A stretch of 64,000 bases of DNA from assembly GCA_026168455.1 (NCBI GenBank), contig CM047429.1:5607125-5671124 (forward strand). The letters run 5' to 3'. Position numbers and translations under genes: made by a program. Of this stretch, positions 33,490-45,223 are shown piece by piece (positions within the stretch are counted from its first letter, which is position 1; each line of letters opens with the position of its first letter). The notes beneath the pieces were generated by a model. The model did no database searches and was not told the DNA's origin. It saw nothing but the letters and a program-made list of their open reading frames with translations. Source of the DNA: Theocolax elegans (taxonomy: Eukaryota > Arthropoda > Insecta > Hymenoptera > Cerocephalidae).

Positions 33490-34562
33490 TGTAATGGTAA
33501 GTGATGTACTCACTTATCATTATACGAATCAGGTAGGGAGAGACGAGCGCTATAAATAGATATAGACATAGCCAACGGCGCGAACGGCTGATACCCGCGC
33601 AACGATAGGAGAAATTGAGGAGAGAGTCGCGCGCGCACGACACGATAGACGACACGAGAGACGACGGTTACACGTGTGACGGGATAACTCGGTGAAAAAG
33701 ATACTTTTGAGAGACCGCAGATCTAATCGGAATTATTCCTTTATATATTTCGTATCGTGAGTTATTCGTTTTATTGTGCGAGATAGTGTAGTGTTTCTAC
33801 ACACGGACATAGAAAATAAAAGTGATCGGTGGTCGAGGAATTCTCCCACCGACCTTTTCCATTTAGAATATAAAGAGGCAGCGAGAGGGAGGAATTCATT
33901 TACCTTTTCCGTTATTCGAGATCCGAAGAAGATAAATAAAAGTAAGTGGTACCACTTTCGTGCGAATAATTATTATTTGTTTCATTTAATGCGATCTTGC
34001 GAATAATCTTAAATTAGTTAGTTCGCGTACCCCTTTCCCCTCTCGTGTTGAGTCAATATTTTCGACTCAATCTCCGTGCGCATAGACCTCGACCATATTA
34101 ATAAATTTTATTGTATTTAATCATTCGTTCTGGTTCAAATAAATCTGTTAATTGTCAATTTAATTCAACCCGTGTTGATTTATATTTTTCTCTAACCGGC
34201 GTATTATAATTTCATTCCTCCGTTTTCCTTCGAGTCGTATTTCAAGATACGAATTCTCGCGGACTCACATTTAATTTCTTTCCGCGGTCCATTTTAGGAA
34301 AGAATCTCATCATTTTACCTGCTGTTGTTGGAAATCGGAATTCGATTTCCATACAACTTTAACGGCAAGTGTGCGGACAGGTAACCGCAGCCGCTGCGCG
34401 GGAAAGATTTTTGTAAACAACTTACATATATACATAAATTGTCTTGAGTCATTAAGTGTGCGATACCTAGTCGGCGAAACTATATAAGTTCGTTCACCAC
34501 GAACTAAAGGTATGTAAGACGAACGACTCAGTAAGTTTTCCCCGGGCAAGCACACCGTTACA
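33490..34562 (+). repeat. 5' LTR of family B
   Basis: 1073 bp. The start is a stem-loop (13 pairs, one weakened here by a C-to-T change). AATAAA hexamers at 34100-34105 and about 34137. The ORF at 33776-34006 is identical in the other LTR and has no gene features. Confidence 0.96.
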
Positions 34563-34580
34563 TGGCGCCCAACTAAGTGA
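34563..34580 (+). other. Primer binding site of family B
   Basis: TGGCGCCCAACTAAGTGA directly abuts the LTR end. It shares TGGCGCCCAAC with the outer element. Confidence 0.85.
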
Positions 34581-35721
34581 AGGAAAAAGTCCCTAGACGT
34601 TAGGATAGCTGATTGCGCGTACACGCCGCGCGACAAGGGAATAGGAACGGACCGGAATTGAATTGTTTGAACATATGCTCGGTTGATTTACGTGTGTTTA
34701 AGGATTAATACGTTAGTTACGTTGATTAGTGTATTAATTATTTTCGACAATTGAATTAATTGAGTTTGACAATAATTTAAATAACTTTATCGGATTTTCT
34801 TCGTTTTTTTTTGTTTTTTTTTATCAGGAAGAAATCCGAAGTCGACAGTAATAAAATTTTTTAGATAATTGTTGACACACGTAAATTATAATAATTTCAG
34901 ATTTATTTATTTATATGAGATAGAATGGTTTGAGGTCCGCGTTATAATAACACGTGTCCCTGGTTCCGTATAGGTTAGCCGGAAAATTAGCGAAAATAAT
35001 TTTTTCGACTTAATAAAAATTGTTAATACCTGTGCAAGGGGGTGATTTTTGAAATTTGCTTTTGTTATAATTTTGACTACGCGTATCGGCTCTCGCGTCA
35101 TAATAAAAATTGTATTTATTTTTTTTTATGTAATACGCGATTGTATGAGGTCACTGCGTCAGATATTCTATATAGTTAGGTAGGAATATATTTATTTGTT
35201 AATTTATTTGTTGATCATTTATTAATTTATTTATTAATTCGTTGACGAATTTATTTAATTTTAAGTATATTTGCGTGCGCTGGTGATCGAGAACCGAGGA
35301 TAATCCGTTTTCTTCCTCATTTTATCGGATTAAAATTTGTTTTATTTGTTTATTATTTCGTTTGGTTTATTTGTTGTACAAAATTTTTTTTTTTTTGGTT
35401 TTGTTGTAAATCGGGTACAGTATTTTAAAATAAATTAAACTGAAACGCATATAACAAATTTAAATCGAAGGTGAAATTTAATTTATTTTGTGAAATAGTT
35501 GCCAAAATTATAAAATTTTTATTACAAGCAAGTTTCAAATTGGTGAGCGTAAGGTGTTTATTTAAAAGGGAAAAGATCACAATCTTCAACACAGTGGCCC
35601 AATAATTTAGTAGTTTAACGCCACCTAGTGTTGAATAACCGAACCTTGCACAAGTACCTGCGGAAGCGATTTTTCTTTATTTTTTTTTTTGTTGAGAAAT
35701 CGGCGATAATTTTAAGTTAAT
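34581..35721 (+). other. Family B leader, non-coding
   Basis: About 1.1 kb of AT-rich DNA between PBS and gag without a supported ORF. Poly-T runs occur near 34806-34822 and 35381-35395. Confidence 0.6.
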
Positions 35722-37584
35722 ATGGCAGAATCGATGACTAACCAGATTGACAACTGGATTGATACTCAATCCGGTGAACAGATCAAGGCTCACCTCGAGT
35801 CGTTGGAGATGCGGGTTGACGGCCCAAATTATAAAAGAGCCGAGCGTCTCCAACGGTGGTTAATGGGTAATTATACGGCTCAGGATTTCGCTGAAGAAAC
35901 AAATCTGTTGGCAGATCGCGAAAGGCGAAACAGGCGGAGGTCGGATTGGTTTGAGGCTATGTTCGCCCAGAATCCGGCATTACCTGATCCGGATTCTGAT
36001 CCAAATGTTGTAGAAGTTTTACAACAGACTCTTGCGCTGGACGTTCCAGACATAGAAAGGCAAGAGACAGACGTAGATGCTGAGGTAGATCAGCATACGG
36101 AGGATCAGCAATCCGAGGTCTCCAGCCAAGAAGCTAACAAAGAGGAGTGGATCACGCTAGTGTCTACAGGCGGAGCACAGTTTGAGATACCGGAGACATT
36201 CGCTGCGATCTTGACGTTGCAGTTGAAGCAACAGGCCGTCATGACAGCACGGATAAAAGATTTGGAGGATCAAGTGAGTGCTCTGAAAATGGACTTCTAC
36301 GCCCGCGATAGTACGCAGAGAACGAGTACCAACAGAAATAGAGAGCCGAACCAACATGTCCGATTCCAGGACACGTATACGTGTCACACACTGGACGATA
36401 CGGACGAAAGACCACGACAAGTGCAGGCAGAGTGCGAGGGTTATCAAGCACCTCAAGCACCTGCTAGAGGAGCTTTGGGGAGGGGCGAGATATGGAGACA
36501 AGGTCAGCCTCCATAATCTAGCTCTCCCTACCCTAGTCGGATGGACTCGAACGTAACCGGCCAGTCTACAACTAGATCGGCCGGGACAGTGCGCGATGTC
36601 GGCGCAATTGTTCGTAAGTGGGGAGTTCGATTCTCTGGAGACAAAAGCCAGAGTATTGATGCATTTCTTGCGCGAGTAGAAGATTGTAGGATACTCGCCA
36701 ACCTCAGCGAGGACGAGGTGTTACCGTCCTTGTCGGAACTTCTCACCGATAACGCAGCTACGTGGTATCGGAACGTGAAGGATAGATGTCACTCCTGGCA
36801 AGATTTTGTGAGATACGCCAAAATGTGGTACGGAATGGGCCAGAGTTATCAACAACGGCTCATCGAGGAGTCTAACGCTCGCACGCAAGGCGAAGATGAG
36901 CCGGTAAGGGATTATATCACCTGCTCGATTGCGATTATGCGTAAGCTCAAGCCGATTCCGGATGAGCGGAGCCAGTTAGATCACCTGTACCGCAATATGC
37001 TACCTCAACACCAACGTTTATTTAAGAGAGTTGAAGCTCGGTCGATCGAGAGTTTTTTGCAATTGGCGTTGGACGCCGAGCAAACACTCGAACGAGAAAA
37101 ATTATATCGGCCGCCTCCCGCAGAAGAAGACTTGATGCTACCTGAGTTAGCATATAAGTCGCGGAATAAGAAGCGGCCGAACGCTAAACCAAAGGTAGCA
37201 AGCGTAGCCAAGGAAACGAGTGAACCGGCTCAGACAGATCTTTTGGAACAGTTCACGAAAATTCTCGAGGTAACGCTAGTATCCGTTAAGACGAGTTGCC
37301 ATACACCTGGGGTGAGAGGCAAGGTTGATGTCTTTCAAAGCAAGAAGACCCACAGATCACCTCCTCGGTTCAAATGGGGACAGAGGAAGGGTAATCGCAA
37401 GAGTCCTGACCGACAGTCATCGAGTGGCCATACGTCAAGAAACGAGGAGAAGTTGAATGCCGGTGATAAGGAGAAGCGTAAAGAGGTTGTCCCCAAGCCT
37501 GTAGCTTGCAATATATGTGGCAAACTGGGCTATACAATTAGGACGTGTCCTGATTGTGCAAAAAACGCACGGGGAAGCGGCTAG
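35722..37584 (+). pseudogene. gag: Family B gag polyprotein (one in-frame stop)
   Basis: ATG at 35722 opens 264 codons, TAA at 36514-36516 interrupts, and the same frame continues to TAG 37582-37584. The N-terminal part (EQIKAHLESLEMRV..RAERLQRWL) is SAP-like; about residues 150-200 form an amphipathic, coiled-coil-prone stretch. The capsid follows (WGVRFSGDKSQSIDAFLARV, then AATWYRNVKD, Retrotrans_gag type). The single zinc knuckle at 37507-37548 reads CNICGKLGYTIRTC, with Tyr where the CX2CX4HX4C pattern needs His. Basic stretches precede it. Gag would package the RNA and build the particle. The next frame overlaps at 37560, where a -1 frameshift signal lies. Confidence 0.92.
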
Positions 37585-37604
37585 AGGGGACAGCCGCTAG
37601 TCCC
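37560..37604 (+). promoter_or_regulatory. Programmed -1 ribosomal frameshift signal, family B gag-pol
   Basis: A AAA AAC at 37560-37566 sits in the gag zero frame (GCA AAA AAC). After 9 bases comes a hairpin: AGCGGCT 37576-37582 with AGCCGCT 37592-37598, extended below by GGGA with TCCC across a 2-base bulge. Slipping back one base moves from gag frame 1 to pol frame 3, the frame that holds protease, RT and integrase. The gag stop lies partly in the stem. Confidence 0.85.
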
Positions 37605-40600
37605 GAGGTTGAGGGAGTCCCCGGAGAAGCGGTCGTAATCCTCCAATCTCGAGGCAGTCAAGCTGCAGAGATGCGTCAAGAAGATCTGACGATAAGTGAT
37701 CCCAGAGAAGTTAGGACGGATCCGGTCACGAGTAAAATTTTAAAAATTACTCCGAAACCAAACCAGCGAGTTTATAGTCCAGAAGATGAGACGCGCTGGT
37801 GGTGTTAAATCGATATCGGTGGATACCGGATCCGAGCGTTGTTTGATCCAGGTGCATCAACAACGGTCATGGGTTTGAACGGTTTGCAGTTGGCAACCGC
37901 TCTTGGCAGATCCATTCTCGATAAGCAAGCAGGTAGTGCTAAGCTTGCGGATGGTAGCACACACCAGTTGTGTGGACATGTTATGCTACCTTTTACCATC
38001 GGTAAAGACATGCGAGATATACGGGTCGTAATTATGCCAAATTTAGATGCGGAATGTTATTTAGCAGTGAATTTCATTCGAGCATTCCGAGCAGTTCTAG
38101 ACCCAGACTCCGACTGTTTATACTTCAAAGGGTCATCACAATTATTACAGCTGGAAGTGGCAAGTATTGAAAGTGGACACGCTTCGCTGTCGTCAGCGGG
38201 TGTGGCCGACGCGACAGAAGATGAGCGCCGACAACTGCGTGAACTTCTGGATCAAGTGCTGTCCAGTACTTTGCCAAAGATCGGCCGATCATACGATGTT
38301 GAACATGTTATCGACGTCGGTTCGGCGCGACCGATCAAACAAAGGTATTATCCCGTCTCCGACAAGATTCGAGAGGAGATGCATCGACAAGTTCGAGAGA
38401 TGCTTGGGACAGGTGTTATAGAACCGTCTAGTAGCGGTTGGTCCAGTCCAGTGGTGATGGCTAAGAAGGGCGAAAATGCAAGGCGTTTTTGCATTGATTT
38501 CAGGAAGGTCAACGCTTTGACCAAACCTGATGCGTATCCTTTGCCGTTTATGCAGGATATTTTACGCAAACTCAAAAGAGCCCGATATATATCTACGATA
38601 GATATGAACTGCGCCTATCACCAAATACCTCTACAAATGGAATCGCGCCCAATTACAGCATTTACGGTACCTGGAATGGGTTTGTTCCAGTTTACTCGTA
38701 TGCACTTTGGGTTGGCAAATGCTGGCGCGACATTCCAACGTATGATAGACCAGGTGATTGGACCTGCTCTCGAACCGAATACTTACTCTTATCTCGACGA
38801 TATTATTGTCGTGACGGAAACCTTCGAAGAGCACAAACTGTTGCTAAAGGAGGTGTTGACTCGTTTAACTGAAGCCGGTTTATCGGTAAACCGAGAGAAA
38901 TGTGTTTTCTGTCAACCCGAAGTAAGATATTTGGGTGTACGAGTCAATCGTGATGGGATAAGACCTGATCCAGCTAAGACGTAGCCGATTCAAGAATATC
39001 CGGCTCCCCGAAATCTCAAGCAGCTGAGACGATTCCTTGGGATGGCATCTTGGTACAGACGATTTATACCCGACTATGCTACGATAGCGGAGCCTTTAAC
39101 ACGTCTTACGAAGAAAGACCAAAAGTATGAATGGCTCCAAGAACAGGAAGGTGCATTTCAGCGACTCAAAGCACTGCTGATGACGGCACCCGTTCTACAG
39201 ACTCCTGATGAGAATGGCGAGTATACCATTTAAACAGACGCCAGTGACACCGGTATCGGTGCAGTATTAACACAGGTCGTTGATGGAGTAGAGAGAGTCC
39301 TGGAGTTTGCCAGTAGAGTACTCTCGCCAGCAGAACGTAACTATAGCGTCTCAGAACGGGAATGTTTGGCCGTAGTATGGGCAATTAGAAAATTTCGACA
39401 GTATATTGAGGGTTACCAGTTTAAAGTTATAACTGATCATAGTAGTCTCCGTTGGCTGTGCAATATACACAATCCAACGAGTCGGCTCGCAAGATGGGCA
39501 TTGGAACTCCAATCTCATAATTTTACAATTGAGTATAGGAAGGGAGCTCTAAATTATGTTCCTGATGCACTTTCTCGCATGTACGAGGAAGACGAGCCGG
39601 CCATCGCTTCAGTTTCTTGGAGCCAGACTACAAAAGATCCTTGGTACCTCTCATGGCTGAAAGACGTATCAGAGCGACCTAGAGATTTTCCGGAATGGAA
39701 GATAACAGGTAGCAATTTGTATTCGTATCGCGTCGATAACGAGTTAGACGACGTGATGGAGGATCATGACGCTTGGAAACTGGTTGTACCAGAGGAGCAT
39801 AGGCAAGCCATACTCCGTGAGTGTCATGATGATCCGACTGCTGGACACTTAGGTAGGGAGAAGACATTTGCTAGAGTGGCTAAAATGTATTATTGGCCAC
39901 GGTACTACGCCGAAGTCGGAGAATATGTACGCAAATCTCAGGTCTGCCAACAGTGTAAAGTGGAGCAACGTCCACCCATGGGTTTGATGGGTAGACGCGT
40001 GATAGAGAAACCATGGCAAGTTGTAGCAGGTGACGTCACTGGCCCACTTCCGCGGTCGACACATGGTTACGAATACATTTTGGTCTTTCAGGATTTGTTT
40101 ACGCGCTGGATCGAGGCGGTCCCGATTCGGAAAGCTAATGCTAGGACCATCGTAAAAGAGTTGCATGAGCGAGTCATCACACGTTATGGTACCCCAGAGG
40201 TGTTTCTGTCCGACAACGGAACTGAGTTTAAAAATAAACTCGTGGATGACTACCTAGTGGAACGAGGGATTTTCCATACGACGATTCCTCCTTACCATGC
40301 TCAGGCTAATCCTGTTGAACGTGCTAATAGGACGTTGAAGACAATGATCGCGTCCTATATCACAGAAAAGCACCACACATGGGATGAGAAACTCCCCGAC
40401 TTGGTATTCGCTCTAAATACAGCGATACAAAGCTCGACAGGATGGAGCCCGGCCATGTTAAACTATGGCCGGCAACCCGAGCCACCCGGTACAGCTCGTA
40501 GAGCGCAAGACGAGCTGGTTCAACAACGTGTGGAAACGGTTGCTTGAGTGGAGTGATCGGCTGTCAAGATTACCTGAGCTTTACAAGAAAGCATCGGCCA

Positions 40601-41181
40601 ATGCGAGTAAAGCTCATGAAAGGCAAGCCGGTTACTACAATGCCGGGCGAAGGGCTGCATCTTTTGAAGTGGGAAATCTAGTGTGGAAGAAGAATCGAGT
40701 CCTTTCATCCAGTGCTCAAGGTATTTCGGCCAAGTTATCCCCGAAATACGTTGGCCCATATTTGGTAGTTTATAGCTACGGCCCAAACACCGTCAAGATA
40801 CAAGATGCCCGAGGTAATGAAGAGAAGTGTCACGTGCAGTATCTCAAACCGTACTTATCCGAAGATCACGGGGATGAGTACGGAGAAGTAGACGACGTCG
40901 AGATCGGTCAACCTACGCTGGAGGAGGAACCTGATAATACAGTTCCTGCGAGCGAAGACGTCTCGAACGGCAAGACGCAAGCGAGCGAAGTTCCATGCGA
41001 GGAACATGACGGTAATCCGACCGAGTACGCGTCCCCTATTAAACGAATTAGAGGTAGGCCGCGCAAACATGCTAGAGTCGTTGCGATACCGCGAAACCGA
41101 GCGAATGTTGTCTCTAATGTAAGTCACCGTGGACAAGTTAAACGTGGTAGAGGTCGACCACGAGGTATGACAAAGCGTTAG
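37560..41181 (+). pseudogene. pol: Family B pol polyprotein: protease, RT, RNase H, integrase with AT-hook tail
   Basis: Read in frame 3 from the frameshift site. Protease motif LFDPGAST (Asp codon 37845-37847; Pro where Ser or Thr is usual). RT box YLDD at 38790-38801. RNase H begins TDASDTGIG (39234). Integrase zinc domain: both His kept, but the first Cys is Ser (TCT 39936-39938, KSQVCQQCK). Catalytic Asp 40032, Asp 40212, Glu 40317 are intact. Stops: TAA 37806, TAG 38982, TAA 39231. A frameshift near 40530 moves the C-terminus to frame 1, which runs to TAG at 41179-41181. That tail has two AT-hooks, RGRPRK and RGRGRPRG. Confidence 0.94.
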
Positions 41182-41237
41182 TTAGTTAGGTTAGGCTAAT
41201 GGATTTACTCTGAGATTGGAATGACCCTGACAATTGG

Positions 41238-41252
41238 TATCTGTTTGTTTAG
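41238..41252 (+). promoter_or_regulatory. 3' splice-site-like tract ahead of the family B third ORF
   Basis: TATCTGTTTGTTTAG ends exactly at the ATG of 41253. The equivalent tract in family A is at 2163-2178. A spliced subgenomic RNA would bring this ATG near the 5' end. Confidence 0.5.
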
Positions 41253-42263
41253 ATGCTGATCCAGTTCGACAGCGAACAGCTGGAGCTGTTGGTGGCCCGC
41301 CTCATCCAGAGTGGCATAAACGAGCCACAGACGCTGGAGCTCCTCCATGGTATAGCCACAGCCGTGGACCAGGCCGTGAGAGACGAGGAGGAGGAGCGAC
41401 GGCGGAGGCAGGAGGACCGAGACGCGGTGATGATAGTGGAGGATGATCCGGATGGAATACCCGTCCATCCATCCAGCGGCCTGGTAGTCGAGCCGGAACT
41501 ACCCCAGGCTACAGGCCCGATCCCCGCAGGTCCACCGCCGCCAAGGGTCAGGGCTGAACAACAGCCCAGGGAGCCGGAGGTCCGGCTCCCCAACCAACTC
41601 CCGGAAGATTCAGAGGAGTATATTCCTCTTCGACGTCCGGGAAGGAGTACTCCGGATCCGAGCGAGGCTTCGACGTCTCAATCCGGTCCGACCCCACAGG
41701 ATTTATCGGAGAACGGGGAAGAGGCGTGGTGTACCGTGTTGGAGGCGTTGACCAAGGCCCGTGAGTCCTTTAAGGCCACGTCAATTGCCGAAAAACACGC
41801 CTTCGCCTTGTTTGATAAATGCAAGGTGAAGTTCCCCGAAGCCTCCGATAAAACTGATTCCTGGGAGGCCATGATTGAGCACCGCAAGGCGGAGCGCCAA
41901 GCGGTGTCGGCCATGAGGGCGGATCGGAGAGAGAGAGAGAGAGGCAGAAGTCGCTCGTGCCAAGGAACGGCAGAGGCGTGAAGAAGCCGCTCGGAGGGCC
42001 CACGAGGATCGGCTTAGACTCGAAGAAAGGGTCAAGGAGACACAACGCCGGTTAGCCAGAGCTCGTGAAGAGGAAGAGCGGGCTCAGGCTAATTTGGAGG
42101 GTAGAACTCCAGGACCGAAGAGAGGGTCTGAGCCGAAATGCTCCATATGTAGGGAGTGGGGGGTCCTCGATCCGGAGGACTGTCCGAGGAAGTCGAAGCA
42201 TAAGGAGATCCGGCGTCAGAAGAAGGAGAGGTACCGCGAGAATCAGCAGAAAAAACAGGGGTA
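41253..42263 (+). pseudogene. Family B third ORF: coiled-coil protein with C-terminal Cys/His motif
   Basis: ATG 41253 opens 242 codons. A (GA)n run at about 41929-41944 causes a frameshift: the first frame ends at TGA 41979-41981, while the next frame stays open to TAG 42261-42263. The N-terminal part is acidic with a Glu/Arg-rich coiled-coil-like segment; the middle is Pro-rich; the second frame is a long Arg/Glu/Ala helix, then CSICREWGVLDPEDCPRKSKH, a CX2CX10CX5H pattern, and a basic end. No signal peptide or transmembrane helix, so not an envelope. Its location behind integrase matches 2185-3060. Function unknown. Confidence 0.75.
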
Positions 42264-42440
42264 GATGTAGAGCGGTACCCCACTGTAAATATATATATAT
42301 AAGATAGTAAAATATAGTTTTTTTATACTCCCGATGTAGTTCTTTTGAGTGAGTTCATTCTTTGTCATACCCGAGTCGTTATATCCTATCCTTTATTCGT
42401 ATTTCTGGTACAGATACCACAAACCCAGTATGCGGAATCT

Positions 42441-42450
42441 GGCAGGGGGA
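42441..42450 (+). promoter_or_regulatory. Polypurine tract of family B
   Basis: GGCAGGGGGA immediately before the 3' LTR; primes plus-strand DNA synthesis in LTR elements. Confidence 0.8.
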
Positions 42451-43523
42451 TGTAATGGTAAGTGATGTACTCACTTACCATTATACGAATCAGGTAGGGA
42501 GAGACGAGCGCTATAAATAGATATAGACATAGCCAACGGCGCGAACGGCTGATACCCGCGCAACGATAGGAGAAATTGAGGAGAGAGTCGCGCGCGCACG
42601 ACACGATAGACGACACGAGAGACGACGGTTACACGTGTGACGGGATAACTCGGTGAAAAAGATACTTTTGAGAGACCGCAGATCTAATCGGAATTATTCC
42701 TTTATATATTTCGTATCGTGAGTTATTCGTTTTATTGTGCGAGATAGTGTAGTGTTTCTACACACGGACATAGAAAATAAAAGTGATCGGTGGTCGAGGA
42801 ATTCTCCCACCGACCTTTTCCATTTAGAATATAAAGAGGCAGCGAGAGGGAGGAATTCATTTACCTTTTCCGTTATTCGAGATCCGAAGAAGATAAATAA
42901 AAGTAAGTGGTACCACTTTCGTGCGAATAATTATTATTTGTTTCATTTAATGCGATCTTGCGAATAATCTTAAATTAGTTAGTTCGCGTACCCCTTTCCC
43001 CTCTCGTGTTGAGTCAATATTTTCGACTCAATCTCCGTGCGCATAGACCTCGACCATATTAATAAATTTTATTGTATTTAATCATTCGTTCTGGTTCAAA
43101 TAAATCTGTTAATTGTCAATTTAATTCAACCCGTGTTGATTTATATTTTTCTCTAACCGGCGTATTATAATTTCATTCCTCCGTTTTCCTTCGAGTCGTA
43201 TTTCAAGATACGAATTCTCGCGGACTCACATTTAATTTCTTTCCGCGGTCCATTTTAGGAAAGAATCTCATCATTTTACCTGCTGTTGTTGGAAATCGGA
43301 ATTCGATTTCCATACAACTTTAACGGCAAGTGTGCGGACAGGTAACCGCAGCCGCTGCGCGGGAAAGATTTTTGTAAACAACTTACATATATACATAAAT
43401 TGTCTTGAGTCATTAAGTGTGCGATACCTAGTCGGCGAAACTATATAAGTTCGTTCGTCACGAACTAAAGGTATGTAAGACGAACGACTCAGTTAGTTTT
43501 CCTCGGGCAAGCACACCGTTACA
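42451..43523 (+). repeat. 3' LTR of family B
   Basis: Same length as the 5' LTR. Differences seen: one in the terminal stem (here a perfect 13-bp stem, 42453-42465 with 42471-42483), two in the GTTCGTCACG segment near 43457, and two near 43490-43505. Confidence 0.96.
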
Positions 43524-43527
43524 CAAT

Positions 43528-44318
43528 ATATATATCTACATTTTTATATATATAAATTTATGTTATTTATGTATGATCATTAGCGGAAAATATTATTTTC
43601 AGTGATTAGAGTGAAAGATTTAGATGCTGATGTATATCTAGCGGAAAATAATTATTTTTCAGATAGAAGGAGAAGACTACAAGAAATCGTCCATTATATT
43701 ATTTTATTCACATTTTTCAAAACTTGCATTAAAATCAATTATATTAATATCTTCCCATCAATATTATTTAACATTAAATTGGAACTATTTAAACAATTTA
43801 AATTTACTTTATAATATATTGCACTGCTACTAAATTATATTTATTGAAAATATTTTTGAATTAAGTTTAATTGATAAAATAATATAAATATCACTTTTTG
43901 TCATTTATAAAAATAAATTTGTTCTTCAAATAAAAAAAGATAGTTGACATTTAAAGCAGATAATCGTAAAAGACAAAGACGAAGCTGGATGAATATTTTT
44001 CAACGATAATTAAAGGTGGTTTCTTACAGTATTTATATATTATATCTATTGGTATTTATATTAATAATTTATTTAATTGGTGTAACACTAGCAACGAATA
44101 TATTTATAATAATATTGAATTGTTGGTTATTAGCGGAATTTTGAGTAAAAGGTTATATAACGGTTTTGCGGATCGCAGATTTACCTTCCAATCATAGTTT
44201 TGAAACGAAACCTTTGTGAAACGAATTATACCCTCCTTTTCTCACCCTCTTTTCACGTTTCTTTTTTTTACCGGAGAATTTAACGGTTTAGAATAAATTA
44301 GAAACTTTTGAGATAAAA
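43528..44318 (+). other. Remainder of the outer element's leader
   Basis: AT-rich and without a supported ORF. It continues the leader cut at 33489 by the family B insertion and runs directly into the gag ATG at 44319. Confidence 0.7.
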
Positions 44319-45221
44319 ATGGCATCCTACGGACAAGATGAAAAAAATATAGATGAAATGTTATACTTAGGAGCAGGACGAGAAGCTTTAGAGAGATTAA
44401 AACAACAAGATGAAAAAACTTTACGAATAATGTGTGATAACGCTAATTTTAGTACAAAAGGAACGAAAGAAGAATTAATAGATAGATTATACCGTGCTGC
44501 AATGATAGATACAAAATTATTACGTAATGTTCCATGGGACCCATATGTTGACGAAGTAAACTATTCGGAAAGGCTAGTACGTACCACAGTGGAACCAGAA
44601 TTAACAGAATTGGAAGCAGCTAAACTAGGAGCAATTAAGAAAACAAGAAGAAAAATTGCAAAACCAAGTATTCCACAAAATATAAGAACACGAGCACAAA
44701 CAAAACAAGATCAGGAAAATCAGAATATACTGGCGGAAACGAAAACACAGAATAGAGTACCTAGCAACACATGTGAAGAACAGGACATACAATCACAGCT
44801 AAACGTAATAGCAACAACAACAACGACATTGACGACACAAACGAATACAACAACGACAAATTCGTTTCTTGCGACAAACGTACGATCGATCTCCGTACGA
44901 CAATCAAGGACGATACAATCAACAAGAGTGACGGATCATCTTTCCCTCAGGTACAACCCGGGATTGCCAATTGGACCACAATTAGAAAATATTGCAACGG
45001 AAGGTCTAAGACAAGTAGCCGCTAATACGAGATTAGCACAGTCGCTAAGAATGAGTCCAGATTCATCACTCCCTCCAATGATAGTACAGCCTTTAAGTAA
45101 TTTAAATACATCCAGGTCGCAAAACATCACAAATGTCGCAAATGACATACAAAGGGAAAACAACTCCCAACCTGACACAAGACGAAGAAGCACGGAAATA
45201 AACACAGAAAATGGAATGTAG
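44319..45221 (+). pseudogene. gag: Outer element gag, N-terminal part with SAP domain
   Basis: ATG 44319, 300 codons to TAG 45219-45221. Residues about 21-60 (TLRIMCDNANFSTKGTKEEL and on) fit the SAP fold, a DNA/RNA-binding helix-extended-helix motif; SAP is not a usual gag domain in retroviruses. The rest is Gln/Thr/Asn-rich and probably disordered. The reading frame overlaps the next one (frame 2) upstream of 45224, so the stop probably reflects a one-base shift rather than a true protein end. Capsid and zinc knuckles lie beyond the DNA-element insertion. Confidence 0.85.
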
Positions 45222-45223
45222 AA

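Larger units (their letters stand above)
33490..43523 (+). mobile_element. Full-length family B Ty3/Gypsy retrotransposon (10,034 bp)
   Basis: Two 1073-bp LTRs with TGTAA/TTACA ends, target duplication CAAT (33486-33489 and 43524-43527), PBS 34563, gag 35722, -1 frameshift site 37560, pol, third ORF 41253, purine tract 42441. It lies in the leader of the outer element. I count about five LTR differences, so it is recent, yet gag and pol carry four stops and two frameshifts. Confidence 0.97.

Noticed and set aside
33776..34006. 76-residue ORF identical at 33776-34006 and 42737-42967
   Set aside because: Conserved only because both lie in the near-identical LTRs; no protein features.
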